Source: Flavobacteriaceae bacterium
GTDB taxonomy: Bacteria > Bacteroidota > Bacteroidia > Flavobacteriales > Flavobacteriaceae
Assembly (NCBI GenBank): GCA_018402135.1
Contig: JAGYJF010000005.1
Coordinates: 342,209-406,208 of the forward strand
DNA: 64,000 nucleotides
Direction of reading: 5' to 3'
The position numbers and the translations under genes are program-made. This document shows, piece by piece, positions 1-9,672 of this stretch. Under the pieces are notes generated by a model. The model worked only from the letters and a program-made list of their open reading frames with translations. It was not told the origin of the DNA and made no database searches. How positions within the stretch are numbered: the stretch's first letter is position 1; each line of letters opens with the position of its first letter.

Positions 1-1149
1 TATATCGGCACGAGCAATCCATGTTTCTATTTCGTAATTACCTAATTCTAAAGTGCGTTTGTAACCGCGTTCAGCTTCTTCATAAAACTTTAAACGGTGA
101 TTAATTTGCGCAAATAGCTTCCAATACAATACATTTTCAGAATCGATATTCACAGCTTTATTGATGTAATAAAGTGCTTTTTGATAATTTTTGAGTTTGA
201 TATAGTATTTCGTAATAGCAATCCAACCTTTATCTAATAATGGATCTTCATGAACGGTTTTGTAAAAATAATGCAAAGCTAAATCGTTTTGCCCCATTTT
301 CTGATAACAATAACCCATGCGCAATAAGGCAAAGGACGATGGCTCATCTAAAGCAAGCGTAAATTTATAGTTCTCGATTGCTTCAAGATACTTGCGCTGC
401 TTTTCAAGTACTTTACCTTTCTCTAAATAAGCACCAACAAACGTATCATCTGAAATTATGGCAAAATCAAAAGCAGCAAGCGCTTTTGCATAAGCCTTTT
501 TGATGAAATATTGTCGACCTAATTGATGCCATGCTACTTCACTATACGGATTTTTGTCTAAGTAAGTATTTAAAAATATAATAGCTTCTTCACTTTTTTC
601 AGCAAAGTCGTAACAATAAACAATATTGTAGAGTGCTGAATAATCTTCAGGATCTAAAGCGATGCATTGAGTGAAATAATGCCGTGCATTGTCATAATCA
701 TCTAAAAAGAGATATTCCATACCAATTAAACCATATAAATCAATATTCTCTTCAGGGGCATCGGTTATTTGCAATGCAATTTTGAGTGCGTCAATCGCTT
801 TTAAATGTTCGTCTTGTTTAGACAAAACATTGGCTTTTTGAATAAAAATCTCCTCATTATTAGGCTCCAATTCGTAAAGCTTGTCTAATAACTTATTCGC
901 TTTGTCAAATTCATCCGCCATGACATACAATTCTACCTGAAACAATTGTAAATTAACCGATGCAGGATGCTGTTCTAAGCCAAGTTTTAAGGCTTTTTTA
1001 GCCAAACCTATTTTGCCTAATTCTAAATAATGGTGGATAATGTTTTCAAATTCCTCTGAATCAAAGAATAAAACATTATTAGTTTTAAGCATTGATTCAA
1101 ATTTGTTGAGCGATAAATTGTAGTGTTCGTCTTCGTGACCAAACTCCAT
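1..1149 (-). CDS. TPR-repeat protein, C-terminus beyond window edge
   Basis: A tetratricopeptide-repeat protein of which the first 383 codons are visible; the reading frame is still open at base 1, so the C-terminus is missing. Around ten degenerate 34-residue TPR units follow one another, recognisable from recurring turns such as LEPNNEEIF, LDPEDYSALYN, KNPYSEVAWHQLG and LDEPSSFALLRMG. The N-terminus (MEFGHEDEHYNLSLNKFE) is charged with no signal peptide, so a cytoplasmic scaffold or adaptor is likely. The ATG at 1149 is chosen because the ATG just upstream at 1157 lies in another frame. The gene follows the aminotransferase gene on the same strand after 153 bases. TPR proteins bind other proteins; the partner cannot be read from the sequence. 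Confidence 0.85.
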   Translation of the reverse strand, partial: MEFGHEDEHYNLSLNKFESMLKTNNVLFFDSEEFENIIHHYLELGKIGLAKKALKLGLEQHPASVNLQLFQVELYVMADEFDKANKLLDKLYELEPNNEEIFIQKANVLSKQDEHLKAIDALKIALQITDAPEENIDLYGLIGMEYLFLDDYDNARHYFTQCIALDPEDYSALYNIVYCYDFAEKSEEAIIFLNTYLDKNPYSEVAWHQLGRQYFIKKAYAKALAAFDFAIISDDTFVGAYLEKGKVLEKQRKYLEAIENYKFTLALDEPSSFALLRMGYCYQKMGQNDLALHYFYKTVHEDPLLDKGWIAITKYYIKLKNYQKALYYINKAVNIDSENVLYWKLFAQINHRLKFYEEAERGYKRTLELGNYEIETWIARADI

Positions 1150-1302
1150 AAGCACATTGTATTTGTGGTTGAAATAAAATTAAGGTTCTATTTCGATTAA
1201 AGACTTTAATAATGTTAATGTTTTCAACAATTTAATTAACAGGTGATTTCTTTTAAAAATCAGGGTCTTATGTTTGATGATTATTGATTTAATTTGAAAT
1301 AA

Positions 1303-2493
1303 TTAGGTAGTTGTGTTAAGAATCTCGTCTAAAACTAAAGTCATAATGTAACAGCCTTCAATTATTTCATCGTTTGATATCGTCAAAGGTGGTGTAATTC
1401 TAATGGCTTTTGGCTCGTACAGCAACCAAAATAGAATGAGCCCTTTTTCTTGACATTTTAAAACCATTTGATTCGTGATTTCTGCCGAACTTGTCATGGC
1501 TGCCAACATTAATCCTCGGCCTCTAATTTCTGTAATTAACGGATGTACAAGATGTTTCCTAATTAAAAGTTCCTTCTCCAAAGTCTGCGCTATCAGACTG
1601 CTTTCAGTAATTTCTTGTAAGGTTGCCAATGCTGCCGCGGCAATCACTGGATGGCCGCCAAAGGTTGTAATATGGCCTAATTTAGGCTCATTACTAAGCA
1701 GTATCATATGCTCTTTTGAAGCTGAAAAGGCGCCAATCGGCATGCCACCACCAAGTCCTTTGCCAGTTACAACCACATCGGGAATACAATTAAAATGTTC
1801 AAAACCGAAAAGTTTTCCAGTTCTACCGATACCAGGTTGAATTTCATCTAAAATAAGTAAAGCACCAACTTTGTTACATTGCACTTGCACTTTTTGGAGA
1901 TAGTCATTTTGTGGCTCGATAAAACCAGCGCCACCTTGTATGGTTTCTAAAACAACACCCGCTGTTTTGCTTGTAATTTGTTGAATATCTTCTAAATTAT
2001 TAAACCCGATAAACCGAACATCTGGCATTAAAGGTCTAAAGGTGCGTTTGCGTTCTTCAAATCCCATAATACTTAAGGCTCCGATGGTGTTTCCATGATA
2101 TGCGTGATGAGCCGCAATAATTTCACCTCTTCCAGTGACCCGTTTTGCTAGTTTTATGGCGCCATCAATAGCTTCTGTTCCTGAATTGGTAAGGTAGGTC
2201 GTGCTAAGATTTTCTGGCAAATGTTTTGCGAGTAATTTACAAAGATCTAAAGCAGATTTCTGAATATATTCTCCATAAACCATCACATGTAAATATTTAT
2301 CTAACTGATTTTTAATCGCTTCGACAACCCTAGGATGCTTATGGCCTAAACTACAAGCGGAAACCCCAGCAACAAAATCTAAATATTTGTTGTTATGAAT
2401 GTCGTAAATATAAGAGCCTTCGGCATGGGAAATTTCCATCGTCAACGGATGCGGCGTAGTTTGTGCTTGGTATTGAAAAAAATCTTGCTGCAT
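1303..2493 (-). CDS. Class III aminotransferase (acetylornithine/ornithine aminotransferase-like)
   Basis: A PLP-dependent aminotransferase of fold type I, class III, 396 residues, the usual length. Visible signatures are the phosphate-binding NSGTEAIDGA loop near residue 103, the cofactor-ring aspartate D216 in LILDEIQPGIGRTG and the Schiff-base lysine K245 in VVTGKGLGGGMPIGA. Members transfer the terminal amino group of ornithine, acetylornithine, 4-aminobutyrate or similar to 2-oxoglutarate; the exact substrate cannot be decided here, and no arginine or proline biosynthesis genes lie nearby. It starts 11 bases after the OstA-like gene and is probably in the same transcript. No signal peptide, so cytoplasmic. 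Confidence 0.9.
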   Translation of the reverse strand: MQQDFFQYQAQTTPHPLTMEISHAEGSYIYDIHNNKYLDFVAGVSACSLGHKHPRVVEAIKNQLDKYLHVMVYGEYIQKSALDLCKLLAKHLPENLSTTYLTNSGTEAIDGAIKLAKRVTGRGEIIAAHHAYHGNTIGALSIMGFEERKRTFRPLMPDVRFIGFNNLEDIQQITSKTAGVVLETIQGGAGFIEPQNDYLQKVQVQCNKVGALLILDEIQPGIGRTGKLFGFEHFNCIPDVVVTGKGLGGGMPIGAFSASKEHMILLSNEPKLGHITTFGGHPVIAAAALATLQEITESSLIAQTLEKELLIRKHLVHPLITEIRGRGLMLAAMTSSAEITNQMVLKCQEKGLILFWLLYEPKAIRITPPLTISNDEIIEGCYIMTLVLDEILNTTT

Positions 2494-2504
2494 AGAACCT
2501 TAAA

Positions 2505-4292
2505 TCAATCCTTTTTGTTACTTATTTTTGGCTGAACTTTATCCTGCTTCAAAATAGTATCTGTTTCTTTTGTCGGTATTTGTCTTGCCGCTTTACTTGT
2601 AGTGTCGTCTTTATCTTTTTTCGTGGCTTCAACACGTTCCATTAAAGCTTCATCAAAAAATTCTTCCTGCGGAATATATTCATCAAGACCTCGAATCACT
2701 GGTAAAATTAAAGGCGGATCGTCCTTAAATAAATCCTCAACACTCATGGGTTGTTCTTCTCCTCGCCAATCAAAGCCTCGAAACAAACGGGCGTTTTTAG
2801 GAAAGTCTTCTTCTGGGTAAATCATCCCGTCAATTTGTTTCAACTTGCTGATTTCAGTAATCTCACTTTCCTCAATTTGAATGTTGATGGTAGCAGATTT
2901 TGACTTGTCTATTCCAACCAATTCATTTTCGTCATTATAAGCGTAATAAATCACTTCAGCATTTTTTATAATGTCAACGTTATAAAGTTCATTATCTTTA
3001 AACAAACCAATTAGAACCTGACCTTTAATTTGATTATAACCATCACTTAAACTGTCTTTGCTAATCAAGAACGCATTATTGAATACCTTTAAAGAATCTA
3101 GTTTTTCGGTTTCAACATTAGAAATAAGATGAATGGTGTCGCCCGTCATTTGGTTTCCCATATTCCACAAAATAGGTTTTCGTGCAGTGCTAAAAGCGTC
3201 GCCAGACGAAAATCGTTTTAGGTTAATCATTTGGGTTAATCCTTTTTTATGATTAACATGAACCGAATCGGCTTTTCCTGAAAGGTCACTTTTAAAAATC
3301 CTAACGTTGTAGAATGCACGTGTAATTCTATGATCCTCAGGTCCCGTAAGCATTAGGGTATCACTCCGCATGTAAATGGAGTCCTTATCCTGAACCGATA
3401 TAGCCAAAGCGCGTTTGGTTATAAAGACAGAATCTTTTTCTCTGAAAACTTCGGCGTAATGTCCTCTAACAATGCTATTATTAATGGTATCTGTTACGGT
3501 GATATTATTTGTTGCTGAAGCAAAACTCGTATTTCTATTGAAATAGATGCTATCGCCGACAACCACCCGATTATCATAATCTATTCTTGAATTTTTTATA
3601 AAAAAACCAGTATCATTATTGGTGTTATAAAAGCCGCGTTCGCAATAAATGGTACTCGTTTCTCCTTCAATGGTTGATGGTCCGTACATGTAAGCATGAC
3701 CGTTTTCGGTAAAAAAATCTAAACGGTTTGTTTTTAAAACATATTCAGGGTTTACCAAAACGACATTGTCCACAAATTGATATTTTTTACTGGACATATA
3801 ATATCTGCCAATGGTGCTGTTTATGGTTCCAGAGGTATCTCTTACCACTTTTCCTCCAGTTGTGTAATAAGCTTGTTGCTTGGTTCTGTCAAAATAAAGC
3901 TTGTCTGTAGTAAGTACTGACTGTGGTTCGGTTAAAACGACATTACCACTTGCGAAGGCTAACTGTGTTTTACCGCTATATTCGGCATATTTGGAGGTCA
4001 TATTTATAGTGTCGCCCTGTTGCATATTTACATTACTGAAGGCTTCAATAAAATCTTCATTCTCGTAGTACAAGGCTTTGTCGCAGTATAAATTAACACC
4101 TTCATGTATAAAATGAACTTGCTGTGAATTATCTCTTCTGAATTCCCGAACGCCTTCACCAAGTTCCGGACTAGTGACCGCAAAACCAGAATACATAATT
4201 TTTATGCGCTTTTGTTCTTGTGCATTCGCATTGAACACAAAAAGCCATAAAAAAATGAGAATTAAAATTCTGACGTGTTTCAAAAGCAGCAC
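2505..4292 (-). CDS. OstA/LptA-like outer-membrane LPS transport protein
   Basis: A 595-residue exported protein with an N-terminal signal peptide (hydrophobic stretch about 8-22, cleavage after NANAQ). Residues about 30-330 form repeated beta-rich segments such as LYCDKALYYENEDFIEAF, DTINMTSKYAEYSG and SVLTTDKLYFDRTKQQAYY, the pattern of the OstA/LptA beta-jellyroll that carries lipopolysaccharide across the periplasm. It is far longer than proteobacterial LptA (about 185 residues), as is common in Bacteroidetes, and ends in a lysine, aspartate and threonine-rich tail. It lies 79 bases downstream of purA and 11 bases before the aminotransferase. The LPS-export ATPase gene lptB is elsewhere in the window (52663). 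Role in LPS export is inferred from the family. Confidence 0.85.
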   Translation of the reverse strand: MLLLKHVRILILIFLWLFVFNANAQEQKRIKIMYSGFAVTSPELGEGVREFRRDNSQQVHFIHEGVNLYCDKALYYENEDFIEAFSNVNMQQGDTINMTSKYAEYSGKTQLAFASGNVVLTEPQSVLTTDKLYFDRTKQQAYYTTGGKVVRDTSGTINSTIGRYYMSSKKYQFVDNVVLVNPEYVLKTNRLDFFTENGHAYMYGPSTIEGETSTIYCERGFYNTNNDTGFFIKNSRIDYDNRVVVGDSIYFNRNTSFASATNNITVTDTINNSIVRGHYAEVFREKDSVFITKRALAISVQDKDSIYMRSDTLMLTGPEDHRITRAFYNVRIFKSDLSGKADSVHVNHKKGLTQMINLKRFSSGDAFSTARKPILWNMGNQMTGDTIHLISNVETEKLDSLKVFNNAFLISKDSLSDGYNQIKGQVLIGLFKDNELYNVDIIKNAEVIYYAYNDENELVGIDKSKSATINIQIEESEITEISKLKQIDGMIYPEEDFPKNARLFRGFDWRGEEQPMSVEDLFKDDPPLILPVIRGLDEYIPQEEFFDEALMERVEATKKDKDDTTSKAARQIPTKETDTILKQDKVQPKISNKKD

Positions 4293-4371
4293 TTTTTTTT
4301 AAGATAACTTCAATAAGTATCTTAAATTATAGATTAACATATTTTTTAACAGACTTGAAGCAGTTATGTAC

Positions 4372-5643
4372 TTATCTAACAATGGTTTGTTTTCGGTCTG
4401 GACCAACAGATACAATGGTAATAGGAATATTTAACTCCTGCTCTAAAAAGGCAATATAGTCGTTAAGTTCTTGTGGTAACTCTTCTCCTTTGCTCATACC
4501 AGTAAGATCGGCTTGCCATCCTTTAAATTCACTGTAAATAGGTTTGATGTTTTCTGCTTCAATATTGTAAGGTAAATGGGTGATGGTGTCACCTTTGTAT
4601 TTATAAGCTGTGCAAACCTTTAGCATATCAAAGCCTGAAAGCACATCACCTTTCATCATGATGAGTTGGGTAACTCCATTAATTTGGCATGCGTATTTTA
4701 AAGCCACCAAATCTAACCAGCCGCAACGTCGTGCGCGTCCTGTGGTAGCTCCAAACTCATTACCAACACGTCCCATGGTTTCTCCGTATTCGTCAAAAAG
4801 TTCAGTAGGAAATGGACCAGAACCAACTCTAGTGGTGTACGCTTTAAAAATCCCAAAAACATCACCAATGGCACTTGGCGGAATACCTAGCCCTGTACAG
4901 GCGCCGGCAGCTGTGGTATTAGATGATGTTACAAACGGATAGGTGCCAAAATCGATATCTAATAACGAACCCTGAGCACCTTCAGCTAAAATAGTTTTCC
5001 CTTGTTGTTGGGCTTGGTAAATATATTCTTCTGAATCTATGAATTGAAGTGATTTTAATGTTTTTACGGCCTCAAAAAACTCAGCTTCCAGTTCATCTAA
5101 ATTATATTGTACATCTACATTGTAGAATGCAATCAAAGCTTCGTGCTTATTAGCTAAGGCACGATATTTTAACTTCCAGTCAGCAAGTTCTAAATCTCCA
5201 ACTCTTATCCCGTTTCGTCCAGTTTTATCCATGTAGGTTGGGCCAATTCCTTTAAGAGTTGAACCTATTTTTGCCTTTCCTTTAGAAGTTTCGCTCGCGG
5301 CGTCTAGCAGTCGATGGGTTGGCAGAATAATGTGAGCTTTCCTTGATATCACCAAAGATTTTTGGTAAGGTACCTTTTGTGCGTCAAGTTTTTCAAGTTC
5401 TTTTTTAAAAATAACTGGATCTATCACCACACCATTACCAACAATGTTGATGGTATTGTCGTGAAATATTCCAGACGGAATGGTATGCAATACGTGTTTT
5501 TGTCCGTTGAAAACAAGGGTATGACCTGCATTTGGACCGCCTTGAAAACGTGCAATAATGTCGTATTTAGATGTGAAAACGTCAACAATTTTTCCTTTGC
5601 CTTCGTCTCCCCATTGTAAGCCAAGTAGTAAATCTACTGCCAT
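4372..5643 (-). CDS. purA: Adenylosuccinate synthetase
   Basis: Catalyses GTP-dependent condensation of IMP and aspartate to adenylosuccinate, the first committed step to AMP. The 423-residue length fits the family. The GDEGKG loop with catalytic D13 (residues 12-17) and the GPNAGHT motif with catalytic H41 are intact, as are ARFQGG, TLKGIGPTYMDK and the aspartate-binding TTTGRARRCGWLD region. The start is the ATG 9 bases after the Fur-family stop codon, so the two are probably cotranscribed. PurA is a known target of inhibition by (p)ppGpp in other bacteria, and the (p)ppGpp synthetase lies two genes upstream. Confidence 0.97.
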   Translation of the reverse strand: MAVDLLLGLQWGDEGKGKIVDVFTSKYDIIARFQGGPNAGHTLVFNGQKHVLHTIPSGIFHDNTINIVGNGVVIDPVIFKKELEKLDAQKVPYQKSLVISRKAHIILPTHRLLDAASETSKGKAKIGSTLKGIGPTYMDKTGRNGIRVGDLELADWKLKYRALANKHEALIAFYNVDVQYNLDELEAEFFEAVKTLKSLQFIDSEEYIYQAQQQGKTILAEGAQGSLLDIDFGTYPFVTSSNTTAAGACTGLGIPPSAIGDVFGIFKAYTTRVGSGPFPTELFDEYGETMGRVGNEFGATTGRARRCGWLDLVALKYACQINGVTQLIMMKGDVLSGFDMLKVCTAYKYKGDTITHLPYNIEAENIKPIYSEFKGWQADLTGMSKGEELPQELNDYIAFLEQELNIPITIVSVGPDRKQTIVR

Positions 5644-5652
5644 GTAATTAAA

Positions 5653-6105
5653 TTATTTGGTTGTTTTTCTAGTTCCGTAAAAGTAGAGTGAATGGTTATT
5701 AATTTCAATATCGAAAACCTCTTCTATGGTTTTTTTGATAGATTGAATTCGTGGGTCGCAAAACTCCATAACTTCACCAGTATCCGTAAGAATAACGTGG
5801 TCGTGCTGCTTGTCGAAATAAGATTTTTCGTAATGTGCTTGACTCTGTCCAAACTGATGCTTGCGCACCAATGCGCATTCTAAAAGAAGTTCTATAGTAT
5901 TGTAAAGCGTTGCGCGACTTACACGATAGTTTTTATTCTTCATATTAATGTAGAGTGATTCTATATCAAAATGCTCGTTACTATCATAAATTTCTTGAAG
6001 TATTGCGTAGCGTTCCGGCGTTTTGCGGTGGCCTTTGTCTTCTAGAAATTTGGTAAAAACATTTTTTACTATTTCTTGATTGCTATGCTTTGTTCTTTCA
6101 CTCAT
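5653..6105 (-). CDS. Fur-family metal-responsive transcriptional regulator
   Basis: A Fur-family repressor, 150 residues from the ATG at 6105. The winged-helix DNA-binding part covers residues about 15-85 with recognition helix [14 protein letters not shown]; the dimerisation part follows. Regulatory-site residues are present in [14 protein letters not shown] and EFCD, but the structural-zinc CxxC pair of classical Fur is absent (the corresponding stretch reads [12 protein letters not shown]). The metal sensed (iron, zinc, or peroxide through iron) cannot be decided. A TTG further upstream at 6117 could extend the frame by four codons, but it forms part of a TAnnTTTG promoter box, so the ATG is preferred. 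It sits between the (p)ppGpp enzyme gene and purA. Confidence 0.9.
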   Translation of the reverse strand: MSERTKHSNQEIVKNVFTKFLEDKGHRKTPERYAILQEIYDSNEHFDIESLYINMKNKNYRVSRATLYNTIELLLECALVRKHQFGQSQAHYEKSYFDKQHDHVILTDTGEVMEFCDPRIQSIKKTIEEVFDIEINNHSLYFYGTRKTTK

Positions 6106-6114
6106 AATTAGATG

Positions 6115-6122
6115 CAAATTTA
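6115..6122 (-). promoter_or_regulatory. -7 promoter box for the Fur-family gene
   Basis: TAAATTTG on the minus strand matches the Bacteroidetes -7 consensus TAnnTTTG and ends 9 bases before the ATG at 6105. It lies in the gap after the upstream gene's stop codon, so the regulator can probably be transcribed on its own. No clear TTG -33 element was found. Confidence 0.55.
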
Positions 6123-6130
6123 CACTTTTT

Positions 6131-8356
6131 TTACACGCGGGTTACCTTATGAATTCCATTAATTTTTTTCAAATTATCCATAAGTTTTTTCAACATATTT
6201 ATATTTTTTACGACCACTGTAATTTTGCCGTTAAATACGCCGCTATCACTGTCGAAGCTCAAACTTTTCATATTAACATGCATGTTTTGAGATATCAATT
6301 TAGTGATTTCATTAACCAATCCTAAATTATCAATACCTGAAAGTGTAATTTGGGATGTGTATTCCTGTTGCGAAGAATCTATCCATTTAGCCTGCATAAT
6401 TCTATAGGCATAGTTAGATTGTAGGCTAAGGGCATTGGGACAGGTTTTTTTATGAACTTTAATACCTTCGTTGATGGTAAGAAATCCAAACACATCATCT
6501 CCAGGTATAGGATTACAGCAATTGGCAATTTTATAATCTAGTTTTTGTTCATCTTTACCAAAAACCAGCATGTCGTATTTGGATGTAATTTCATCTCTAT
6601 CAATATCTTTAGGAGTATCTGGTTTTCGAGAAATTTTACTTTTTAGATAACTCACAAAGGCACTACTTCGCGAAGCTACAAATGCCTTCAACATGGTGTT
6701 GTCTATACTGCCATTCCCAACTCGGTAAAATAAATCTTGGGAGGTGCTTAACTTAAAGTAAGTCACCATTTCGTTTACCGATTTTTCATTCAAAATAATT
6801 TTGAGCGATTTAAGCTTTCGGCGTAATATTTCTTTACCATCTTCGGCAATATCTTTTTTCTCAGCGTTGAGTGAAGATTTTATTTTGCCACGTGCTCGAG
6901 CCGTGGTGGCATAATCTAACCAGTTGGCATTTGGTTTGACATTTTCTGAAGTTAATATTTCAATACGGTCACCACTCTGCATCACGTGACTCAAAGGCAC
7001 TAATTTACCATTTACCTTTGCACCACGTGTCTTTAATCCAACTTCGGTGTGAATGCTAAATGCAAAATCTAAAGGTGTTGCGCCTTTTGGCAAAGAGATT
7101 AAATCTCCCTTAGGAGAAAACACAAATATCTCTTTTGAATATAAGTTGAGTTTAAATTGTTCAACAAAATCTACAGCATTCGTTTCATTGTTTTCTAAGG
7201 CAACTTGAAGCTTCTCTATCCAATTATCTAAAACATCTTCTTCCTGTTCTTGTCTACCAGAAGCACCTTGTTTGTATTTAAAGTGAGCCGCATACCCTTT
7301 TTCGGCTATTTCATTCATGCGTTCGCTTCTTACCTGAACCTCTACCCAGCGGCTTTTAGGGCCAACCACAGTAATATGCAAGGCTTCGTATCCAGTTGAC
7401 TTTGGTGAAGAAATCCAATCTCTTAATCGCACTGGGTTGGGTGTAAAATGGTCTGTTACTATCGAATATATTTTCCAAGCTAGAAATTTTTCGTTTGAAG
7501 CATCTGATTTATAAATGATTCTTACCGCAAATTTGTCGTAAACTTCATCAAATGACACACCTTGTTTGAGCATTTTTTGCCGAATGGAATAAATAGACTT
7601 TGGTCGACCTTTAATCTCATAGTTCAATCCTTCTTTATCAAGTGAATCGACAATAACTCGGGAAAAGTCTTGGATGTAGGCATCTTGTTCTTCTTTGCTT
7701 TCCTGCATTCTATTCAGAATATCATAATACACTTCAGGTTCGGTGTATTTTAATCCTAAATCTTCAAGTTCTGTTTTGATGTTGTAAAGTCCAATTTTAT
7801 GGGCTAAAGGTGCGTAGATATAAAGTGTTTCCGAGGCAATTTTCACCTGCTTATCCGAGCGCATGGATTCCATGGTTTGCATGTTGTGCAAACGGTCTGC
7901 AATCTTAATAATAATAACCCTAACGTCATCGTTAAGAGTTAGTAGCATTTTTCTAAAATTTTCCGCTTGCATAGATACATCGGTACCTTTATCTAAGCGA
8001 GAAATTTTGGTTAAGCCATCCACGATTTTTGCCACAGTTTCGCCAAATAATCGCTCAATGTCAGACAGGTTATAGTCGTCGTTATCTTCAACTACGTCAT
8101 GGAGTAAAGCTGAGGCTATAGAAATAGCGTCTAAGCCAATTTCCTGAGCCACTATTTTTGCGACTGCAATTGGATGAAAAATATAGGCTTCGCCTGATTT
8201 GCGACGTTGATTTTTATGAGCATCTACAGCTACATCAAAAGCTGCTCTTATAAGTTTTTTATCGTCGGTGGAAAGTGTGCGATAACTAACTTTTAAAAGC
8301 TCTTTGTAAGCTTTAGCAATTCTAGCATTTTCTTGTTCTATATCAACTTCTATCAT
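6131..8356 (-). CDS. rsh: Bifunctional (p)ppGpp synthetase/hydrolase, RelA/SpoT family
   Basis: Makes and degrades the stringent-response alarmone (p)ppGpp. The 741-residue protein has the full long-RSH architecture: an N-terminal HD hydrolase domain with HPIAVA near residue 62, the HDVVED metal motif and [10 protein letters not shown]; a synthetase domain with [24 protein letters not shown] and [13 protein letters not shown]; a TGS domain ([20 protein letters not shown]); and a C-terminal ACT domain ([20 protein letters not shown]). Because the hydrolase metal motif is intact, hydrolysis is expected as well as synthesis. It is the only RSH protein in the window. The Fur-family gene and purA follow on the same strand. 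Confidence 0.95.
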   Translation of the reverse strand: MIEVDIEQENARIAKAYKELLKVSYRTLSTDDKKLIRAAFDVAVDAHKNQRRKSGEAYIFHPIAVAKIVAQEIGLDAISIASALLHDVVEDNDDYNLSDIERLFGETVAKIVDGLTKISRLDKGTDVSMQAENFRKMLLTLNDDVRVIIIKIADRLHNMQTMESMRSDKQVKIASETLYIYAPLAHKIGLYNIKTELEDLGLKYTEPEVYYDILNRMQESKEEQDAYIQDFSRVIVDSLDKEGLNYEIKGRPKSIYSIRQKMLKQGVSFDEVYDKFAVRIIYKSDASNEKFLAWKIYSIVTDHFTPNPVRLRDWISSPKSTGYEALHITVVGPKSRWVEVQVRSERMNEIAEKGYAAHFKYKQGASGRQEQEEDVLDNWIEKLQVALENNETNAVDFVEQFKLNLYSKEIFVFSPKGDLISLPKGATPLDFAFSIHTEVGLKTRGAKVNGKLVPLSHVMQSGDRIEILTSENVKPNANWLDYATTARARGKIKSSLNAEKKDIAEDGKEILRRKLKSLKIILNEKSVNEMVTYFKLSTSQDLFYRVGNGSIDNTMLKAFVASRSSAFVSYLKSKISRKPDTPKDIDRDEITSKYDMLVFGKDEQKLDYKIANCCNPIPGDDVFGFLTINEGIKVHKKTCPNALSLQSNYAYRIMQAKWIDSSQQEYTSQITLSGIDNLGLVNEITKLISQNMHVNMKSLSFDSDSGVFNGKITVVVKNINMLKKLMDNLKKINGIHKVTRV

Positions 8357-8375
8357 AAGTCTAAGTTACATTAAA

Positions 8376-8383
8376 CAAAATTA
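8376..8383 (-). promoter_or_regulatory. -7 promoter box for the RSH gene
   Basis: TAATTTTG on the minus strand matches TAnnTTTG and ends 19 bases before the RSH start codon at 8356. No well-placed -33 TTG is present, so this is a moderate call. Confidence 0.5.
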
Positions 8384-8433
8384 ATCCACAACAGTTTTTT
8401 AGTTTTTGAAATGGTTAAAGACGATTGTATAAG

Positions 8434-9666
8434 TCAATTTTTAAGATTCTTAATGCGTTCTAAAAGTGTTGGATGTGAATAGTGCATAAAAACATAGGCA
8501 GGATGAGGCGTTAAATTACTTAAACTGTTTTTTGACAATTTTTTTAAGCCCGAAATAAGAGGTTCGGCCTTATAAGTTGATCTGGCGTAATTATCAGCTT
8601 GGTATTCAAACACACGTGAAATGTAATTCATAAACAGGCCTGTGATTTCAGATATAGGACTGTACAATAACCCAAATGCGATTAAACCTGCGTGAAAACT
8701 AGGAACACTTACTCCAATGGCATTAGACAGTAACGGATTTGATACAAAAATTGATAAAATGTACAAGGTCAGTCCTGTTAATAGTATGGATGTGAAAAGA
8801 TTAAAAATGATGTGCTTTCGCTTGTAATGGCCAACTTCATGAGCTAGAACGGCTACAATTTCTTCTTCATTTAAATCATTAACTAAGGTATCGTATAAGG
8901 TAATTCGCTTCTCTCTACCGAAACCCGAAAAATAGGCATTGGCCTTGGTGCTGCGTTTAGAACCGTCTATCACAAAAATATTTTTTAAACTAAATCCAAC
9001 CGAAGCCGCATAATCTGAAATTTTATCTCGTAAACTTCCTGTTTCAAGTGGCGTTTGTTTGTTGAAAAGTGGCACGATCAATTTCGCATAAAACATATTC
9101 ATGACAACGGTAAAGGCTATAATTACAGCCCAGGAATATAACCAAAAATGCTCTTGAGTAATTTGATAAAACCAAACGATTAATGCAATTATACCACCGC
9201 CAATAACAACCATCATAAGTAAGCCTTTTAATTTATCCTTAAAATAAGTGAGCTTGGTGGTTTTGTTAAATCCAAAGCGCTCCTCAATTACAAAAGTTTG
9301 GTAGTAGCTAAATGGCATCGAAATTATATCACTTGCAATCATAATGATTCCGAAGAAAATTAACGCGACCATAATGGTATTTTCGCTATAACTTCTTGCT
9401 ATATTGTCAACATATTCAAATCCGTCAAAAACTAAAAACCCTATGGTTAAAACAAAGGAAAATACAGAACTCCAAATACCAAATTTGTAATTCACCAATT
9501 TGTATTTCATAGATTTTTCGTAGGCATCAAGCTCGTAAACATCGTTTAATTCTTCAGGAATTGTATCTTTATAATGTTTGGCATTCAACGCATCTAATAT
9601 TTTATCAATGATGAAGTTGATGCTAATAATGCCAATAATGATATAAAAAAGTGTATTTGCTGTCAT
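8434..9666 (-). CDS. M48-family membrane metalloprotease (Ste24/CAAX protease-like)
   Basis: An integral-membrane zinc protease of 410 residues, related to Ste24-type CAAX proteases and HtpX. Zinc ligands are in HEVGH at residues 276-280, and the third ligand is expected in the downstream FEYQADNYAR stretch. Hydrophobic segments lie near residues 5-21, 63-82, 98-118, 150-168, 175-193, 286-312 and 324-340. The Peptidase_M48_N region (SMPFSYYQTFVIEERFGFNK) favours the Ste24 branch. Its probable role is membrane-protein quality control; bacteria without prenylated CAAX substrates still carry such proteins. The RNA methyltransferase gene ends 6 bases upstream, suggesting an operon. Confidence 0.92.
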   Translation of the reverse strand: MTANTLFYIIIGIISINFIIDKILDALNAKHYKDTIPEELNDVYELDAYEKSMKYKLVNYKFGIWSSVFSFVLTIGFLVFDGFEYVDNIARSYSENTIMVALIFFGIIMIASDIISMPFSYYQTFVIEERFGFNKTTKLTYFKDKLKGLLMMVVIGGGIIALIVWFYQITQEHFWLYSWAVIIAFTVVMNMFYAKLIVPLFNKQTPLETGSLRDKISDYAASVGFSLKNIFVIDGSKRSTKANAYFSGFGREKRITLYDTLVNDLNEEEIVAVLAHEVGHYKRKHIIFNLFTSILLTGLTLYILSIFVSNPLLSNAIGVSVPSFHAGLIAFGLLYSPISEITGLFMNYISRVFEYQADNYARSTYKAEPLISGLKKLSKNSLSNLTPHPAYVFMHYSHPTLLERIKNLKN

Positions 9667-9672
9667 AAGAGG

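Noticed and set aside
4610..4942. Open frame opposite purA
   Set aside because: It runs antisense to a highly conserved enzyme gene and has no recognisable domain.
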